Shown: one piece after another, positions 1 through 8,979 of the stretch | How positions within the stretch are numbered: the stretch's first letter is position 1 | How the letters are laid out: each line of letters begins with the position of its first letter | DNA from: JAZDGX01 sp964482205 | GTDB taxonomy: Bacteria > Eisenbacteria > RBG-16-71-46 > CAIMUX01 > WJJG01 | Direction of reading: 5' to 3' | Assembly: GCA_964482205.1 (NCBI GenBank) | Contig: CAYZWI010000010.1 | Location: 1-64,000, forward strand | DNA: 64,000 nt | The notes under the pieces: generated by a model | What the model was told of the DNA's origin: nothing | Databases searched by the model: none | The model's input: the letters and a program-made list of their open reading frames with translations, nothing else | Program-made: the position numbers and the translations under genes

Positions 1-2
1 AG

Positions 3-527
3 GGACGCGTGGCGAGCTCGGTCGACAACCGGCCGCTCGTCGCGGAAGTGCGGGTCAACCAGGTCCACGATCCGGCCATCGGCCCGCGCCTGACCGAACA
101 ATTCAATGGCCGGTACTGGCGCCTGCTCAATCCCGGCAGCTACACCGTCACCGTTTCCGCGCCCGATCACTTCACGCAGACGCAGAGCATCTATGTGGGG
201 GCGAGCGGTTGGACGACGCTCAACTTCACCCTGACCGCCGATCCCGCCGCGGTGCCTTCGCCGGATGATCCGGACGCGCCGCGCCTGTGGTGCGATGTCC
301 CGCTCTATTCCGGAGGCGCGATTCATCTGCAACTCGCGCGCGAGTCGAGCCTGTCGCTGCGCCTGATGGATACCGAGGGCCGTCAGGTGCAGGAGTTCGC
401 GCAGGGATCGTTCCTGCCGGGCGTGCGTTCGTTCCGCCTCGATCCCCAAGTGCCGAGCGGAAGCTATCTCCTGCAATTGCGGTCGGGCAGCCGGAACCTG
501 GTGAAGAAAGTGATCGTGATCGACTGA
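3..527 (+). CDS. C-terminal part of a secreted protein with a sorting domain (partial)
   Basis: The reading frame is open from the window edge, so only the last 175 or so residues are visible and the true start lies upstream. The first part resembles a carboxypeptidase-regulatory-like beta-sandwich (phrases such as YWRLLNPGSYTVTVSAPDHF), the kind of module that follows zinc carboxypeptidase (M14) catalytic domains. After a Pro/Asp-rich linker the final 80 residues form a FlgD-Ig-like C-terminal sorting module (LRLMDTEGRQVQEF, then SGSYLLQLRSG and KKVIVID). The same module ends the peptidases at 2191 and 6414 and the CapA-like protein at 32344. I infer an exported, possibly M14-type, enzyme. 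The catalytic part is outside the window, so enzyme identity is unproven. Confidence 0.75.
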   Translation, partial: GRVASSVDNRPLVAEVRVNQVHDPAIGPRLTEQFNGRYWRLLNPGSYTVTVSAPDHFTQTQSIYVGASGWTTLNFTLTADPAAVPSPDDPDAPRLWCDVPLYSGGAIHLQLARESSLSLRLMDTEGRQVQEFAQGSFLPGVRSFRLDPQVPSGSYLLQLRSGSRNLVKKVIVID

Positions 528-588
528 CGGCCGTCCGGGCGGCGGCGCACGGATGGCGGCCGCGCCAGGATCAACGGGGGCTGCGGAG

Positions 589-606
589 GGGCCCGCACCC
601 GGGCCC
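589..606. terminator. GC-rich hairpin between convergent genes
   Basis: GGGCCC, a six-base loop and GGGCCC form a short perfect stem between the convergent genes ending at 527 and 638. There is no T-run on either strand, so this is only a weak candidate for an intrinsic terminator. Confidence 0.3.
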
Positions 607-637
607 ATCAAGGCCGGCCCCGATCACAGCGCTCGCA

Positions 638-1873
638 TCAACGCGCGGAATCCGGTTCCGCGCGAGGAGCCGCGATGCGAGCGAACCGCACTCCACCCCG
701 CTCACGCGCGAAGAGCAAGGCGGCGCTTCCATCGGGAAGGGCTTGAAGCGCCGGCGATCCCGCGCACGCTTCGTCGATCGATACCGGAGGAAGCCAAGCC
801 TGCGGACGGCGAGGATGCGTGGCGGAGCGAAGGGCGACGAGGCTGTCGCCTTGGGAAAACGCCGCCCAAAAGACGCCTGCGGCGGCATCCAAGGCCGGTC
901 TGCGCGCGTGCGCGCTCTGCCGGGCAAGCGCGATGGCCGGTTCCCAGTTGTGCCCTCCGTTCTCCGACGCCGAGCCCGCTGCCTGGTGCAGATGATTCTC
1001 GCAAAGAACGAATAGTTCAGAGCCGGCCCGCGCGATCTCCGCGTTTCCGGTGGGATCGGCGCGCAGACGGATGACCTTCTCGGCGCTCCATTCGCCGCCC
1101 GCGTCCGCGCTGCCTCGATACACCATCAGGGAATCGCGGGCGTAGCAGACATCCACGAGGCCGGATGCATCGCTCGCCGTCATCCCCGGCTTTCCGAGCG
1201 CTCCGCAAGCAAGCTCGAAGGGAGCCGACCAGGTCTCTCCTTCATCCGAGGAACGGCGGTAGACGATCCTGCCCAGGGTGTCTTGCGGCCCGCCTTCGAA
1301 TGTCACCAGGTGCAGCCATTCCTCGGCCCGCGAAGCGGCATTCTGCGATTCCATGCACAGCGCGTAGACCGGTTGCTGTGCGGGCAGATGGGCGATTCCC
1401 CATGGCGCGGTCCCTTGCGAAGGCGCATCCGCTGCATGGCGCGCAATCCAGACGCCTTGATCGTCCACGCCGGCGACGGCGATCGTATTTCGGGAGAGCG
1501 CGACATCCAATCGCCCTTCGGGCGCGCATCGATCGAGCTCGCTCCAACGCTGCCAACGAATCTTGGCTCTCGAAATGCCGCCACCGCCGCCCGCGGCCCG
1601 GCGGATGGCGGAAGTGTCGGCGCGCCAGAGCGCGAATGCCGTTCCCGAATTCTCGCAGGTCAACGCAAAGAGCCCGGCATCAGGCTCGAAGGCCAGCAAG
1701 ACCGGTGGGCCCGCTTCGTTCCCTGAGTCGAGCGCCCGCCACAGTCCTCCGCGCCCCGCGCACGATGCGGCGAGCAGGGTGATGATCAGGAGACCGCAGA
1801 ATGCCGCGGCTCGCTTTCCGCGCCTCACGTGCGCGCATCGTTCGGCTGGCAGGCTGCCGCATTCGCTCGACAT
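638..1873 (-). CDS. Putative lipoprotein with BNR/sialidase-like repeats
   Basis: The product is about 411 residues from the ATG at 1873. An in-frame ATG at 1948 would add 25 residues with no export features. The N-terminus is basic, then hydrophobic (AAAFCGLLIITLLAASC), ending in a lipobox-like LAASC, so export and lipid anchoring are likely. The body holds repeated Ser/Asp/Glu-Gly-W segments such as RRSSDEGETWSAPF, SADAGGEWSAE and SENGGHNWEPA. These are Asp-box (BNR) repeats like those of sialidase-type beta-propellers. I see no arrangement of catalytic Arg/Glu/Tyr residues that would justify calling it a sialidase. Function is unknown, perhaps carbohydrate or surface binding. It lies on the same strand as the C25 peptidase but 317 bp downstream of it, beyond a terminator hairpin. 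Confidence 0.75.
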   Translation of the reverse strand: MSSECGSLPAERCAHVRRGKRAAAFCGLLIITLLAASCAGRGGLWRALDSGNEAGPPVLLAFEPDAGLFALTCENSGTAFALWRADTSAIRRAAGGGGGISRAKIRWQRWSELDRCAPEGRLDVALSRNTIAVAGVDDQGVWIARHAADAPSQGTAPWGIAHLPAQQPVYALCMESQNAASRAEEWLHLVTFEGGPQDTLGRIVYRRSSDEGETWSAPFELACGALGKPGMTASDASGLVDVCYARDSLMVYRGSADAGGEWSAEKVIRLRADPTGNAEIARAGSELFVLCENHLHQAAGSASENGGHNWEPAIALARQSAHARRPALDAAAGVFWAAFSQGDSLVALRSATHPRRPQAWLPPVSIDEACAGSPALQALPDGSAALLFARERGGVRFARIAAPRAEPDSAR

Positions 1874-2190
1874 GACTCTGATCCTCGCATGTCCGATCTG
1901 GCTTGGCTGATGGCGCCCGTCCGATTCGGCGCATCGGATTCGGCTCATCTGATCTTGCTCGTCTGATGCCGGCCGTCTGGTGGATCTACGGTCAAGCGCG
2001 CTTCCTCGTCAAGAGCTTCAGAGGATCCGGCGCAGCCCCGCCTGAGCAGGCGGGCGTTCCGCGATCGCGGGGCCGTGGGGAAAAGGCATGGAGCTGCGGG
2101 CGGAAACGAAGATGCCCGCGGGAAGCGGGCATCGCGCCGGGGCCGGTGTTCGGGATTCGCTTCTCTCGGGCTATTCGGCCCCCCTTGGGC
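1874..2190. other. Intergenic region downstream of the C25 peptidase
   Basis: I see no gene in these 317 bp. They contain the hairpin at 2111-2133. A 10-base direct repeat, ctattcggcc, lies at 2170-2179 and again at about 2191-2200, duplicating the end of the C25 gene including its stop codon. Confidence 0.6.
2111..2133 (-). terminator. Intrinsic terminator of the C25 peptidase gene
   Basis: GATGCCCGC, a five-base loop and GCGGGCATC form a perfect 9-bp stem 57 nt past the stop codon. On the minus strand it is followed by TTCGTTTCC, a moderately U-rich tail. Confidence 0.65.
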
Positions 2191-5100
2191 CTATTCGGCC
2201 ACCACCATCTTCCGCGTCTCGCGGGCCCCCGCCGCTTCCAAGCGGCAGAAGTAGATCCCCGAAGGCACCGCGACACCGTTCGCATCGCATCCGTCCCACC
2301 GGATGGCGTGGACGCCCGCGCCCATGCGGCCGTCCACCAGGCTGCGCACCATGCGGCCGGTGACGTCGAACACTCGCACGCTCACCTCCGACCCCGCGGG
2401 CAATTCGAACGCGATCAGCGTCCAGCGATCGAAGGGATTCGGATGATTGGGAAGCAGCATCGGATTCAGGATCACGGGGGCCGCCTCGTCCGGCGATGAA
2501 GGGTCGTTGGTGCGGCCGAAGAATTCGACATCGTCGATGAACCAACCTTCGAAGCCCTCCGCCGAATCGCTGCCGAAGCGGAAACGGAAGCGCGCGAAAC
2601 CGGAATAGCCGTTCACGATGAAGACGGCTTCTTCCCAATCGTGCGTGCCCGAATAAACGGGCGTTCCCTCGGGGAACGGCGCCAGCGAGTCGTCGCTCGA
2701 GATCTGATAGGGATAGCCGCCCTCGGGCTGCAGCTCCATCCATGGTCCGTCGTTCACCGACATCTCCACCATGCCGCCGTCGATGCAGAGGCCTGGGTGC
2801 AGAGAATCGACCTGCGCCTGCATCCAATGGAAGAAACGCAGCTCGCAGGAATCGTTGAGCGGGACCGGCTCGCTGACCAGCGCGCCATCGGCGAGATCCG
2901 CGTACGGGCCGCCGCTCGCATCCCCGAACTTCCAGGAAACACTTCCGCCCGGAGTGTGATTGCGCTCGCTCGAGAGATGCCACTCGTTCGCGTAATCCGG
3001 CGTCACCGTCAGGCTGTCCCAACGTCCTCCGCCCGATTCCATGTCGTCGAAGAAGCCGCCCACTTCCAGCTCGAAGCGCAGGAACTGCCTGAGCCCCCAA
3101 TCGCCGCTGCACGAGAACTCGCCCACGTAGAAATCGGGGACCGTGGCGGCGCTGTCCAAGCTCACTTGAAACCAGCCGGGCAGGTAGACCTCCTGCGCGC
3201 ATCGCAGGGTGTCGAGTCGCGCCTTGCCCTCTTCGATTCTGGGGGAGGGATGGAAGAGGTGCAGTTCCAGGTCGAGACCGGTCGCCATCTCGCTGCCGAC
3301 ATTCGTCAGGCGAGGAGCCAGAAAGACCGTTTCGCCCGGGTCCAATCGGCCGTTGCCGTTGCCGCCCAGCGAATCGTCGACCGCGCATCCGGCCAGCGCC
3401 AGGACGGGGGCGTGGACGGACAGCGTGCAGGCCTCCGCCCAGCTGCCTTCGGCGGACTGCACGTGCAAATCGAAGACCAGCGCGTGCTGATCGGGGCAAT
3501 GGGGAGCGATCTCGAGTTCGAAGGCATCGAGGCAGCGGCGCATGCTGTCGACGGGGATGTCCTCGAAGACTTCCGCGGCGCCGAGGATCTCGACCAGCGG
3601 ATCCGCGCTGGAAAGCGTGGCGGTCACCTGCGTGGCCGGCTGCGTGCCGTCGTTAGCAAGGGTGAGCGCCCATTCGATGCGCTCGCCGGCGTCGGCGTTG
3701 CCGTCGGCATTCCCATGCGTGTCGCTCAGACTGTCGCCGACCGCGTCGTAGATCTCGCTGGCGGCCAGGAAGAGCCTCGGCACATCGGGAATGATCGGCA
3801 CCGAGCGGTCGTAGCGGAAATGATTCGGTTGGGTCACGGTGATGCGCAAGGTGCCCGGGTGCGCTTGACGCTTGATCGTGATGTCCTGCGGCAGCCCGGT
3901 CGCGTCGGCCACGCCCACGATGTTGCCCCTCACCGTCAGCCCGATCACCGCTCCAGAATCCGCCTGCATGGTGAAGGTCGAGGTGTCCAGGAAGCAGTGG
4001 TCCGGATGGCTGACGGAGAGCGACTCGGGCATTTCGCTGTAGAGCGTCAGGAACGCGTCTCCGTGGTGATGAAACAGGTGGTAGGTGACGCGCTTGTCGT
4101 AGTCGTTGTACGGCCACCCGCTGGCCGCCAGATAGTACTTGCCCGAGACCTGGGCGAAGGCCGTGCGGAGGTTCGCTTCCTGGGTCTCGCCGTAGTAGGG
4201 ATCGAAGTCGGGCCACAGCCCGTCGAACACTCCCCAGGTGTAGACATCGTTCACGAAGGAGAAGGAGGTTTCGGAAGCGGCGATCAACCCGAGCGCCCCG
4301 GTCGAGAGGCGATGGAATCTCTCGGCGAAAGACTCGGTGGTCGCGTTGTAGCGCCCCGTCTCGCAGTTCATGCTGAAGACAAAAGGCGGTTGCGTCGTGG
4401 TCAATCCGTCCAGGTCAGCGTTCCGATAGCGCGGTTCGCCCCAGCCGGTCAGCGTGCCATGGTCGCGATGCAGGATCATGTACGCGCCGGAGTTCAGATC
4501 GGCGTTGATGCGCATGGCGGAACCGTTCCAATCGAGGGGCGGCATCTCCTCGGGAATGTAGCCGAGCCCGCCGGGACCGAAGTAAGCGAGGATCTCATCC
4601 GTGTTGGGCGCATCCGACCAGACGGAATCGGGCACGCCGGTATAGACCGCATACTCGCGCCGCGGATCCTTGCCGAGCCGTTCCACTTGATGCCCGCGAA
4701 TCACCTCCGCGCAGAGAATGAACCAGCGCGACAATTGGAAGCCGCCGGAAATCACCGGAAAGTCGTAGAAGCTTGCGTCGGTCACCGGATGGCGCTCGTA
4801 ATCGAGCATCTTGCCGATCATCGTCGACAGTTGCGCCTCGTCGTTCGCGCAAATGCGCCCGTGGGCCAGGTCGGGCAAGTGATCGCCGTCGACATCGGCG
4901 TAGATGTTGTCCGACACACAATAGTTGTCGTACAGCGGCGAAGCGATCCCGACCCCGCCTGCGACCGGATAATCGCCCAGCAGCAGAAACGCCGCCGGAG
5001 CCGGATCCCAGGTCGCGTAGGCGTTGTTGATGTAGCTCTCGATCGCCCAGGGAGAGGAAAACCCGATCTCGCCCAGCGTCACCACCTTCGTGCTGATGCC

Positions 5101-5934
5101 TTGAAGCTGGCGCCAGTTCTTGAGGGTGTCGGCCCAGGCCACGAAGACGGAATCGTCGGGGGTGATGATCAAGTACTCGGCCCCGGGGGCCGTCTCGCGC
5201 ATCAACCTCTGGCCCGGCGCCGCCGCGACCGACTCGTAGTTGATGAGATGGTCGCGCAGCAGAGGCTCCCAATACCGGCTGCGCAGGCGCGGATCGCCGA
5301 AACTGCCCGTGCCGCCTTCGAACTCCACGCGCACATCGAGAGCCGTATAGACGCGCAGTTCGCGGGTGACGGGGTTGTACTGGAAGGGAGTGATGCCGAC
5401 CATCACGACATCGACTCCGCGGATCGTGCGCGGCGGGGAGACGATGAGGGGATGGGCCGGATAGAAGGCATTGCGCCGGTAGATCGTCGTGTTCATCTCA
5501 TAGATCAGCGGATCGTCCGACCCGTCCGGAGGAAGCGGGGGAGCGGGGGCGACGTCGATGTCGTAGTAGCTGCGGGTCTGCGAGGAAACGATCGAAGCGT
5601 GGACCGTCGCGCCTTGCGGAACGGCCACGAAGCAGCCCTTGCCCGGCAGATTCGGCGCTCCCGCATCGTTGGGCAGCATTCCACCCGACAACGAGACCGA
5701 TTGCATGCTCCGGCCCTGGACCATGACCGGCTCGAGTCCGAACGACTCCATGCCGTAGCGAATGTCCACACCGCCGCGATCCTGCTCTGCGAGCGCAAGA
5801 CCGACGGTGCTGGTTCCCGGCTCTCCCACCTGGATGAGGGCTGCCCGCGCCAACGACGGATACGCGAGCCCGAGCGCGGTCAGGAAGAAGAGCATCATCA
5901 CGCGCGACCGGGACATCGAGGACAGTGGGGTCAT
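2191..5934 (-). CDS. Gingipain-type cysteine peptidase (family C25) with sorting domain
   Basis: This 1247-residue secreted peptidase starts at an ATG with GGGAGG about 6 nt upstream, and a promoter-like pair lies further up. A signal peptide spans roughly residues 10-32. A C25 propeptide-like region follows, including a TPFQYNPVTRELRVY phrase. The catalytic domain runs from about residue 250 (EYLIITPDDSVFVAWAD) to about 600. It includes FLLLGDYPV, a catalytic-His segment HRDHG near residue 488 and a catalytic-Cys segment MNCETG near residue 520. Ig-like or CARDB-like modules and a jelly-roll module come next. The last 85 residues are a FlgD-Ig/type IX-like sorting module (VRVFDVTGRMVRSL, IRWDG, PSGIYFCRLE). 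It probably degrades extracellular protein, and a terminator follows. Family assignment is firm; substrate preference is unknown. Confidence 0.93.
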   Translation of the reverse strand: MTPLSSMSRSRVMMLFFLTALGLAYPSLARAALIQVGEPGTSTVGLALAEQDRGGVDIRYGMESFGLEPVMVQGRSMQSVSLSGGMLPNDAGAPNLPGKGCFVAVPQGATVHASIVSSQTRSYYDIDVAPAPPLPPDGSDDPLIYEMNTTIYRRNAFYPAHPLIVSPPRTIRGVDVVMVGITPFQYNPVTRELRVYTALDVRVEFEGGTGSFGDPRLRSRYWEPLLRDHLINYESVAAAPGQRLMRETAPGAEYLIITPDDSVFVAWADTLKNWRQLQGISTKVVTLGEIGFSSPWAIESYINNAYATWDPAPAAFLLLGDYPVAGGVGIASPLYDNYCVSDNIYADVDGDHLPDLAHGRICANDEAQLSTMIGKMLDYERHPVTDASFYDFPVISGGFQLSRWFILCAEVIRGHQVERLGKDPRREYAVYTGVPDSVWSDAPNTDEILAYFGPGGLGYIPEEMPPLDWNGSAMRINADLNSGAYMILHRDHGTLTGWGEPRYRNADLDGLTTTQPPFVFSMNCETGRYNATTESFAERFHRLSTGALGLIAASETSFSFVNDVYTWGVFDGLWPDFDPYYGETQEANLRTAFAQVSGKYYLAASGWPYNDYDKRVTYHLFHHHGDAFLTLYSEMPESLSVSHPDHCFLDTSTFTMQADSGAVIGLTVRGNIVGVADATGLPQDITIKRQAHPGTLRITVTQPNHFRYDRSVPIIPDVPRLFLAASEIYDAVGDSLSDTHGNADGNADAGERIEWALTLANDGTQPATQVTATLSSADPLVEILGAAEVFEDIPVDSMRRCLDAFELEIAPHCPDQHALVFDLHVQSAEGSWAEACTLSVHAPVLALAGCAVDDSLGGNGNGRLDPGETVFLAPRLTNVGSEMATGLDLELHLFHPSPRIEEGKARLDTLRCAQEVYLPGWFQVSLDSAATVPDFYVGEFSCSGDWGLRQFLRFELEVGGFFDDMESGGGRWDSLTVTPDYANEWHLSSERNHTPGGSVSWKFGDASGGPYADLADGALVSEPVPLNDSCELRFFHWMQAQVDSLHPGLCIDGGMVEMSVNDGPWMELQPEGGYPYQISSDDSLAPFPEGTPVYSGTHDWEEAVFIVNGYSGFARFRFRFGSDSAEGFEGWFIDDVEFFGRTNDPSSPDEAAPVILNPMLLPNHPNPFDRWTLIAFELPAGSEVSVRVFDVTGRMVRSLVDGRMGAGVHAIRWDGCDANGVAVPSGIYFCRLEAAGARETRKMVVAE

Positions 5935-6413
5935 GCATGCCTCCCGGCATTCGTGAGCGACATCACAATGGCTATGGATACTTTTGACATATATCGACCC
6001 GTTCAGGCCGGATCAATATTCCGCCCAACAACCCCTCACGGATGCACCTAGGGATTATACCAGAAGTTGCGGCTTTCCGCCTGTGCGAACTCGTTTCCCT
6101 GCCTGCCTGACGCGGAGTTGCATGAACTCCGCCAACGAACGCGCCCACAGGCGGGTTCCGATTTCGGGAATGGCCGAGTTTCTCGTGGACTTCAGCCATT
6201 CGGACGGGTAGCATCCCATTGAATGGCCGGGGAGAAGGCAACCGAGTAGGAAGACGTGGGCTTCCGGCTGACGCGCAACCCGGGCAGTGGCGACCTACCC
6301 AGGGTTTGCCGCTCACGATTCCCGCATCAATGGCAATCCGGCGGCGGCATCTCGAAGGCCAACCTGCGAAGCTGCCGGGTTCCTCCCCGGCCAGTTCTCC
6401 CCTCGTGGGTCGA
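5935..6413. other. Intergenic region between two peptidase genes
   Basis: I see no supported gene in these 479 bp. The overlapping frames are shadows with no SD. The right-hand end of the region carries the promoter candidate for the C25 gene at 5988-6016. A weak six-bp GCCGGG/CCCGGC hairpin at 6374-6391 might end the C1 peptidase transcript. Confidence 0.6.
5988..6016 (-). promoter_or_regulatory. Sigma70-type promoter of the C25 peptidase
   Basis: On the minus strand TTGATC (6011-6016) is followed after exactly 17 bases by TATATG (5988-5993), in an unusually AT-rich patch for this genome. The predicted 5' UTR is about 47 nt. The same TTGATC hexamer precedes -10-like elements at 31950 and 61984. 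Confidence 0.45.
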
Positions 6414-8555
6414 TCAGGGAAGATGGATGACTCGCGCCACCGAGGTCCCCCCGTCCCCCCGCGCCCGACAATAGTAGGTCCCCGCGGGAAGCAGGCGCCC
6501 TTCCTCGTCCGTGCCCGTCCAGCTGAACCAGTGATCCCCGGCGGCCAGGAGTCCGGCATGGAGCTTTCTCACCACCCGGCCGGACGCGTCGAAGACTTCA
6601 ATGTGCGCATCTCCGTTGGCCGGCATGGCCAGCTTCACGCGAGCCACTTCGCTGATGGGATTCGGGAACACCGACAGCGCAAACACGCCCGGCCGCGGGC
6701 CCTCTTCCGGGGTCGCCGCAAAGGTGACCGGCGGCGCGATCAATTCGAAATCGTCGATGGCCCAGCCGCCGAACTGAAGTCCCTGGTCTGAATTCAGGGC
6801 GAAGGTCACCTGGACCGAAGCGTTCCCGTCCGCGATGGCGGAGATGTCGTACATCACCGTCTCCCAAGCGTTCTCGATCACGTGACCGCGCTCGGGATTG
6901 CGCCAGATCTCGGTCCCGTTCACCAGGATCTTCGCCACATCGTAAAGGCCCTCTTCCACCGAGAGCCAGCGCTTGAAGCGCAGATGCACGCCGGTGTAAT
7001 CGCTGCAGTCGATCGCCGGAGACTTGAGCCAGTTGTTCGCGCGATTCGCATAGATGCAATTGCTGCCATCCGTCGTCAGATCGTTGCCCCAGGCCTTCGT
7101 CCCCGAGGATGCGTGCAGCGGATCGATGAAGCCCGGGCGGGAGCCGGGCACGGCCCACACCCAGTCGTCGTGGCTGCCCGGATACCCGTGCGTCCAGCCG
7201 GTGATGCTCGTTTCGAAGTCGTTCGCGTAGATCACATCGCAAGGGGAGACGAAATCGTAGGCCGAGCTGACATCGGTGGCCTGGTCGCTGCGCATCACGA
7301 GCTGGAATTCGAGCAAGGTGCCGGGCTGGATGCCCGGCGCGAGGGCGACCCGAAAATGGGGCGCAAGGCTGGAGCTCGAGCCCCAGCTGACCATGTTGCC
7401 GAAATTGGCGACGCTGTCGATCACCGTCACACCCGGGGTCGTGCAGCGCAGCACACCTTGGACGCCGGTTGCGGTCGAGGTTCCGAAGTTGCGCGCGGAG
7501 ATCGACACCTGCGCGTTCTCGCCCGGGTCGAAAGCGTAGTTGGCGTCGAGGACCGTGTGCGCCACATACGCGAGACGGGACTCGGGAAAGGGCTCGTATT
7601 GGATGAGCGATCCCTCGCCGCCCAGCGAGCAGGTGCCGTACTGGATCCAGCCGAAACCATTCTCTCCCCAGCCGGTGCCCCAGCTGTTCTTGATCAGCCA
7701 GGCGCCCGTCCCGTTGCAGGCGTTGTCGTCCCATCCGCACAGGAGCACCGCGTGGTTGGCGCCGTCGTTGGGCCCGTTCTGGAAGCAGCCGCCGTGGTAA
7801 TAGAAGAGCGCGTTCGGCGCGTACATGACGACCGCGATCGGCTGTTGCATGATTGCGGTCTTCAATACCGCCGGCGTGTAGGCGACCGCCGTGTATCCGG
7901 CGATGCGCGCCTTGACGTCGCAGTCTTGCTGAGTGCAGGGGATCGCATCGCTGGCCTGGTAGGGCATGCAGGTTTGATCGACGGCGCCGAAGCCTTCCCA
8001 CAGGAAGTAGCAGGACACCATGTTGCCGCCGTCGCAGCCCTGATCGAAGGTGTTGCAGGACAGGCACTGCTGCTCGGAGAAGCGTTGTTGATAACCATTC
8101 TCGATAAGGAACGCGGCTTCGAGCGCGCTCACCGCGGCGAAGGCCCAGCACGAGCCGCATCCGCCCTGGTTCTTGGCTCCCGTCACTCCGTTCAGCGTGC
8201 GCCAATCCCAGGCGGCGGGGAGATCTCGTTCGGGAAGCGGGGCGAAGGTTCCCGTGGCGCGGCTCAGCCAGTCCTGAACGTCGGCGGGCTTCAATCCCAT
8301 CGCCATCGCCGGGCGTTGATCGGGCGGGATATGGCTCACGGAGGTGTAGCCAGCCTCCCAATCCCAACCGTTCTCCTCGATTTGCCGCTGGATCTCGGCC
8401 AACTCCGCCGCCTCGCTCCACGCGGGTTGCCCCTCATCGGCGGCAGCCGCGGGCAGCGGGGGGCAAGCGCAAAGGAACGAAATGGCAAGGACGCCGAAGA
8501 TCAACGCGAAAGGCGCATGCGGAAAGCGCTCGGCTGCGCGAGTCAGGTAAGGCAT
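6414..8555 (-). CDS. Papain-type cysteine peptidase (family C1A) with sorting domain
   Basis: The product is 713 residues from the ATG at 8555. That start has GAGGAG 6 nt upstream, which favours it over the ATG 21 nt earlier. A signal peptide occupies about the first 40 residues. A propeptide-like stretch follows, and then the papain-type domain. The active-site segment is KNQGGCGSCWAF, with oxyanion Gln and catalytic Cys near residue 132. NHAVLLCGWDD supplies the catalytic His and NSWGTGWGENGF the Asn. Downstream are an Ig-like module and a jelly-roll module (FEDs such as VHLRFKRWLSVEEG). The protein ends in the FlgD-Ig-like sorting module (IEVFDASGRVVRKL, PAGTYYCRA). All catalytic residues are present, so it should be active. 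With the neighbouring C25 peptidase it forms an extracellular proteolysis pair transcribed in the same direction. Confidence 0.94.
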   Translation of the reverse strand: MPYLTRAAERFPHAPFALIFGVLAISFLCACPPLPAAAADEGQPAWSEAAELAEIQRQIEENGWDWEAGYTSVSHIPPDQRPAMAMGLKPADVQDWLSRATGTFAPLPERDLPAAWDWRTLNGVTGAKNQGGCGSCWAFAAVSALEAAFLIENGYQQRFSEQQCLSCNTFDQGCDGGNMVSCYFLWEGFGAVDQTCMPYQASDAIPCTQQDCDVKARIAGYTAVAYTPAVLKTAIMQQPIAVVMYAPNALFYYHGGCFQNGPNDGANHAVLLCGWDDNACNGTGAWLIKNSWGTGWGENGFGWIQYGTCSLGGEGSLIQYEPFPESRLAYVAHTVLDANYAFDPGENAQVSISARNFGTSTATGVQGVLRCTTPGVTVIDSVANFGNMVSWGSSSSLAPHFRVALAPGIQPGTLLEFQLVMRSDQATDVSSAYDFVSPCDVIYANDFETSITGWTHGYPGSHDDWVWAVPGSRPGFIDPLHASSGTKAWGNDLTTDGSNCIYANRANNWLKSPAIDCSDYTGVHLRFKRWLSVEEGLYDVAKILVNGTEIWRNPERGHVIENAWETVMYDISAIADGNASVQVTFALNSDQGLQFGGWAIDDFELIAPPVTFAATPEEGPRPGVFALSVFPNPISEVARVKLAMPANGDAHIEVFDASGRVVRKLHAGLLAAGDHWFSWTGTDEEGRLLPAGTYYCRARGDGGTSVARVIHLP

Positions 8556-8594
8556 CCTGTGCTCCTCGGGTTGCATTTCAAGCAGGTAAAGAAC

Positions 8595-8626
8595 AAGATC
8601 CGGCCTCTCCGGCGAGGCCCGATCTT
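8595..8626 (-). promoter_or_regulatory. Leader hairpin followed by U-rich tail, upstream of the C1 peptidase
   Basis: AAGATC-C-GGCCTC and GAGGCC-C-GATCTT form a 13-bp stem with one C/C mismatch and a six-base loop. On the minus strand it is followed by TTGTTCTTT, 40 nt before the start codon. It looks like an intrinsic terminator placed inside the 5' leader, so it is either an attenuator or a 5'-stabilising hairpin. Confidence 0.5.
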
Positions 8627-8639
8627 CTTGGTTCCGACG

Positions 8640-8648
8640 ATTGTATCA
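8640..8648 (-). promoter_or_regulatory. Extended -10 promoter candidate for the C1 peptidase
   Basis: On the minus strand TGATACAAT fits the extended -10 form TGnTAtaaT. No good -35 is present 16-18 bases upstream. Initiation near 8633 would place the leader hairpin (8595-8626) almost at the 5' end of the mRNA. Confidence 0.4.
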
Positions 8649-8652
8649 CGAA

Positions 8653-8676
8653 CGCCGGAAAGACCGGCGAGTTTTT
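8653..8676 (+). terminator. Hairpin with T-run in the divergent intergenic region
   Basis: CGCCGG, loop aaaga and CCGGCG are followed by AGTTTTTG on the plus strand. It has the form of an intrinsic terminator, yet no plus-strand gene lies upstream. It may stop antisense transcription from the peptidase region. Confidence 0.4.
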
Positions 8677-8979
8677 GTTCCGGCAGCCGCCTGCCCTCGC
8701 GAAACTCGCCTTTGTTGCAGAGGCGTTTGCCTGACGGGCTGACGGGAAGAAGCCAAGCCGCCGCCCGCTCGAGAGAGGATTCGTCTGGGGAAGGAGCGCG
8801 TGCGTTTGCCTGGAGGCCTGGTGAACGGAAGCCGTGCGCCGAAAAGAGGACGAAGCGTGGGGCGAGCCCAAGGCCGGACTCGAGCCCAAAGCCGGGCAAG
8901 ACCAAGATCCCGCGCGCCATCGCAACCCCAGCCGGCATCGCATAACCGGGCGCAACCGCACATCTCCCGGAAGCGGGTC

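Noticed and set aside
2641..6051. A 1136-residue open frame on the plus strand antisense to the C25 peptidase
   Set aside because: It is a shadow caused by high-GC codon bias. It has Arg/His/Val-rich composition, no domain, no SD and lies entirely opposite a gene with intact catalytic motifs.
6882..8945. Long plus-strand frame antisense to the C1 peptidase
   Set aside because: The minus-strand gene has all papain catalytic residues; the antisense product has no recognisable features.
8800..8979. N-terminal extension of the radical SAM protein
   Set aside because: The translated stretch is Arg/Pro/Ser low-complexity without homology features, and GTG 8980 has an SD.
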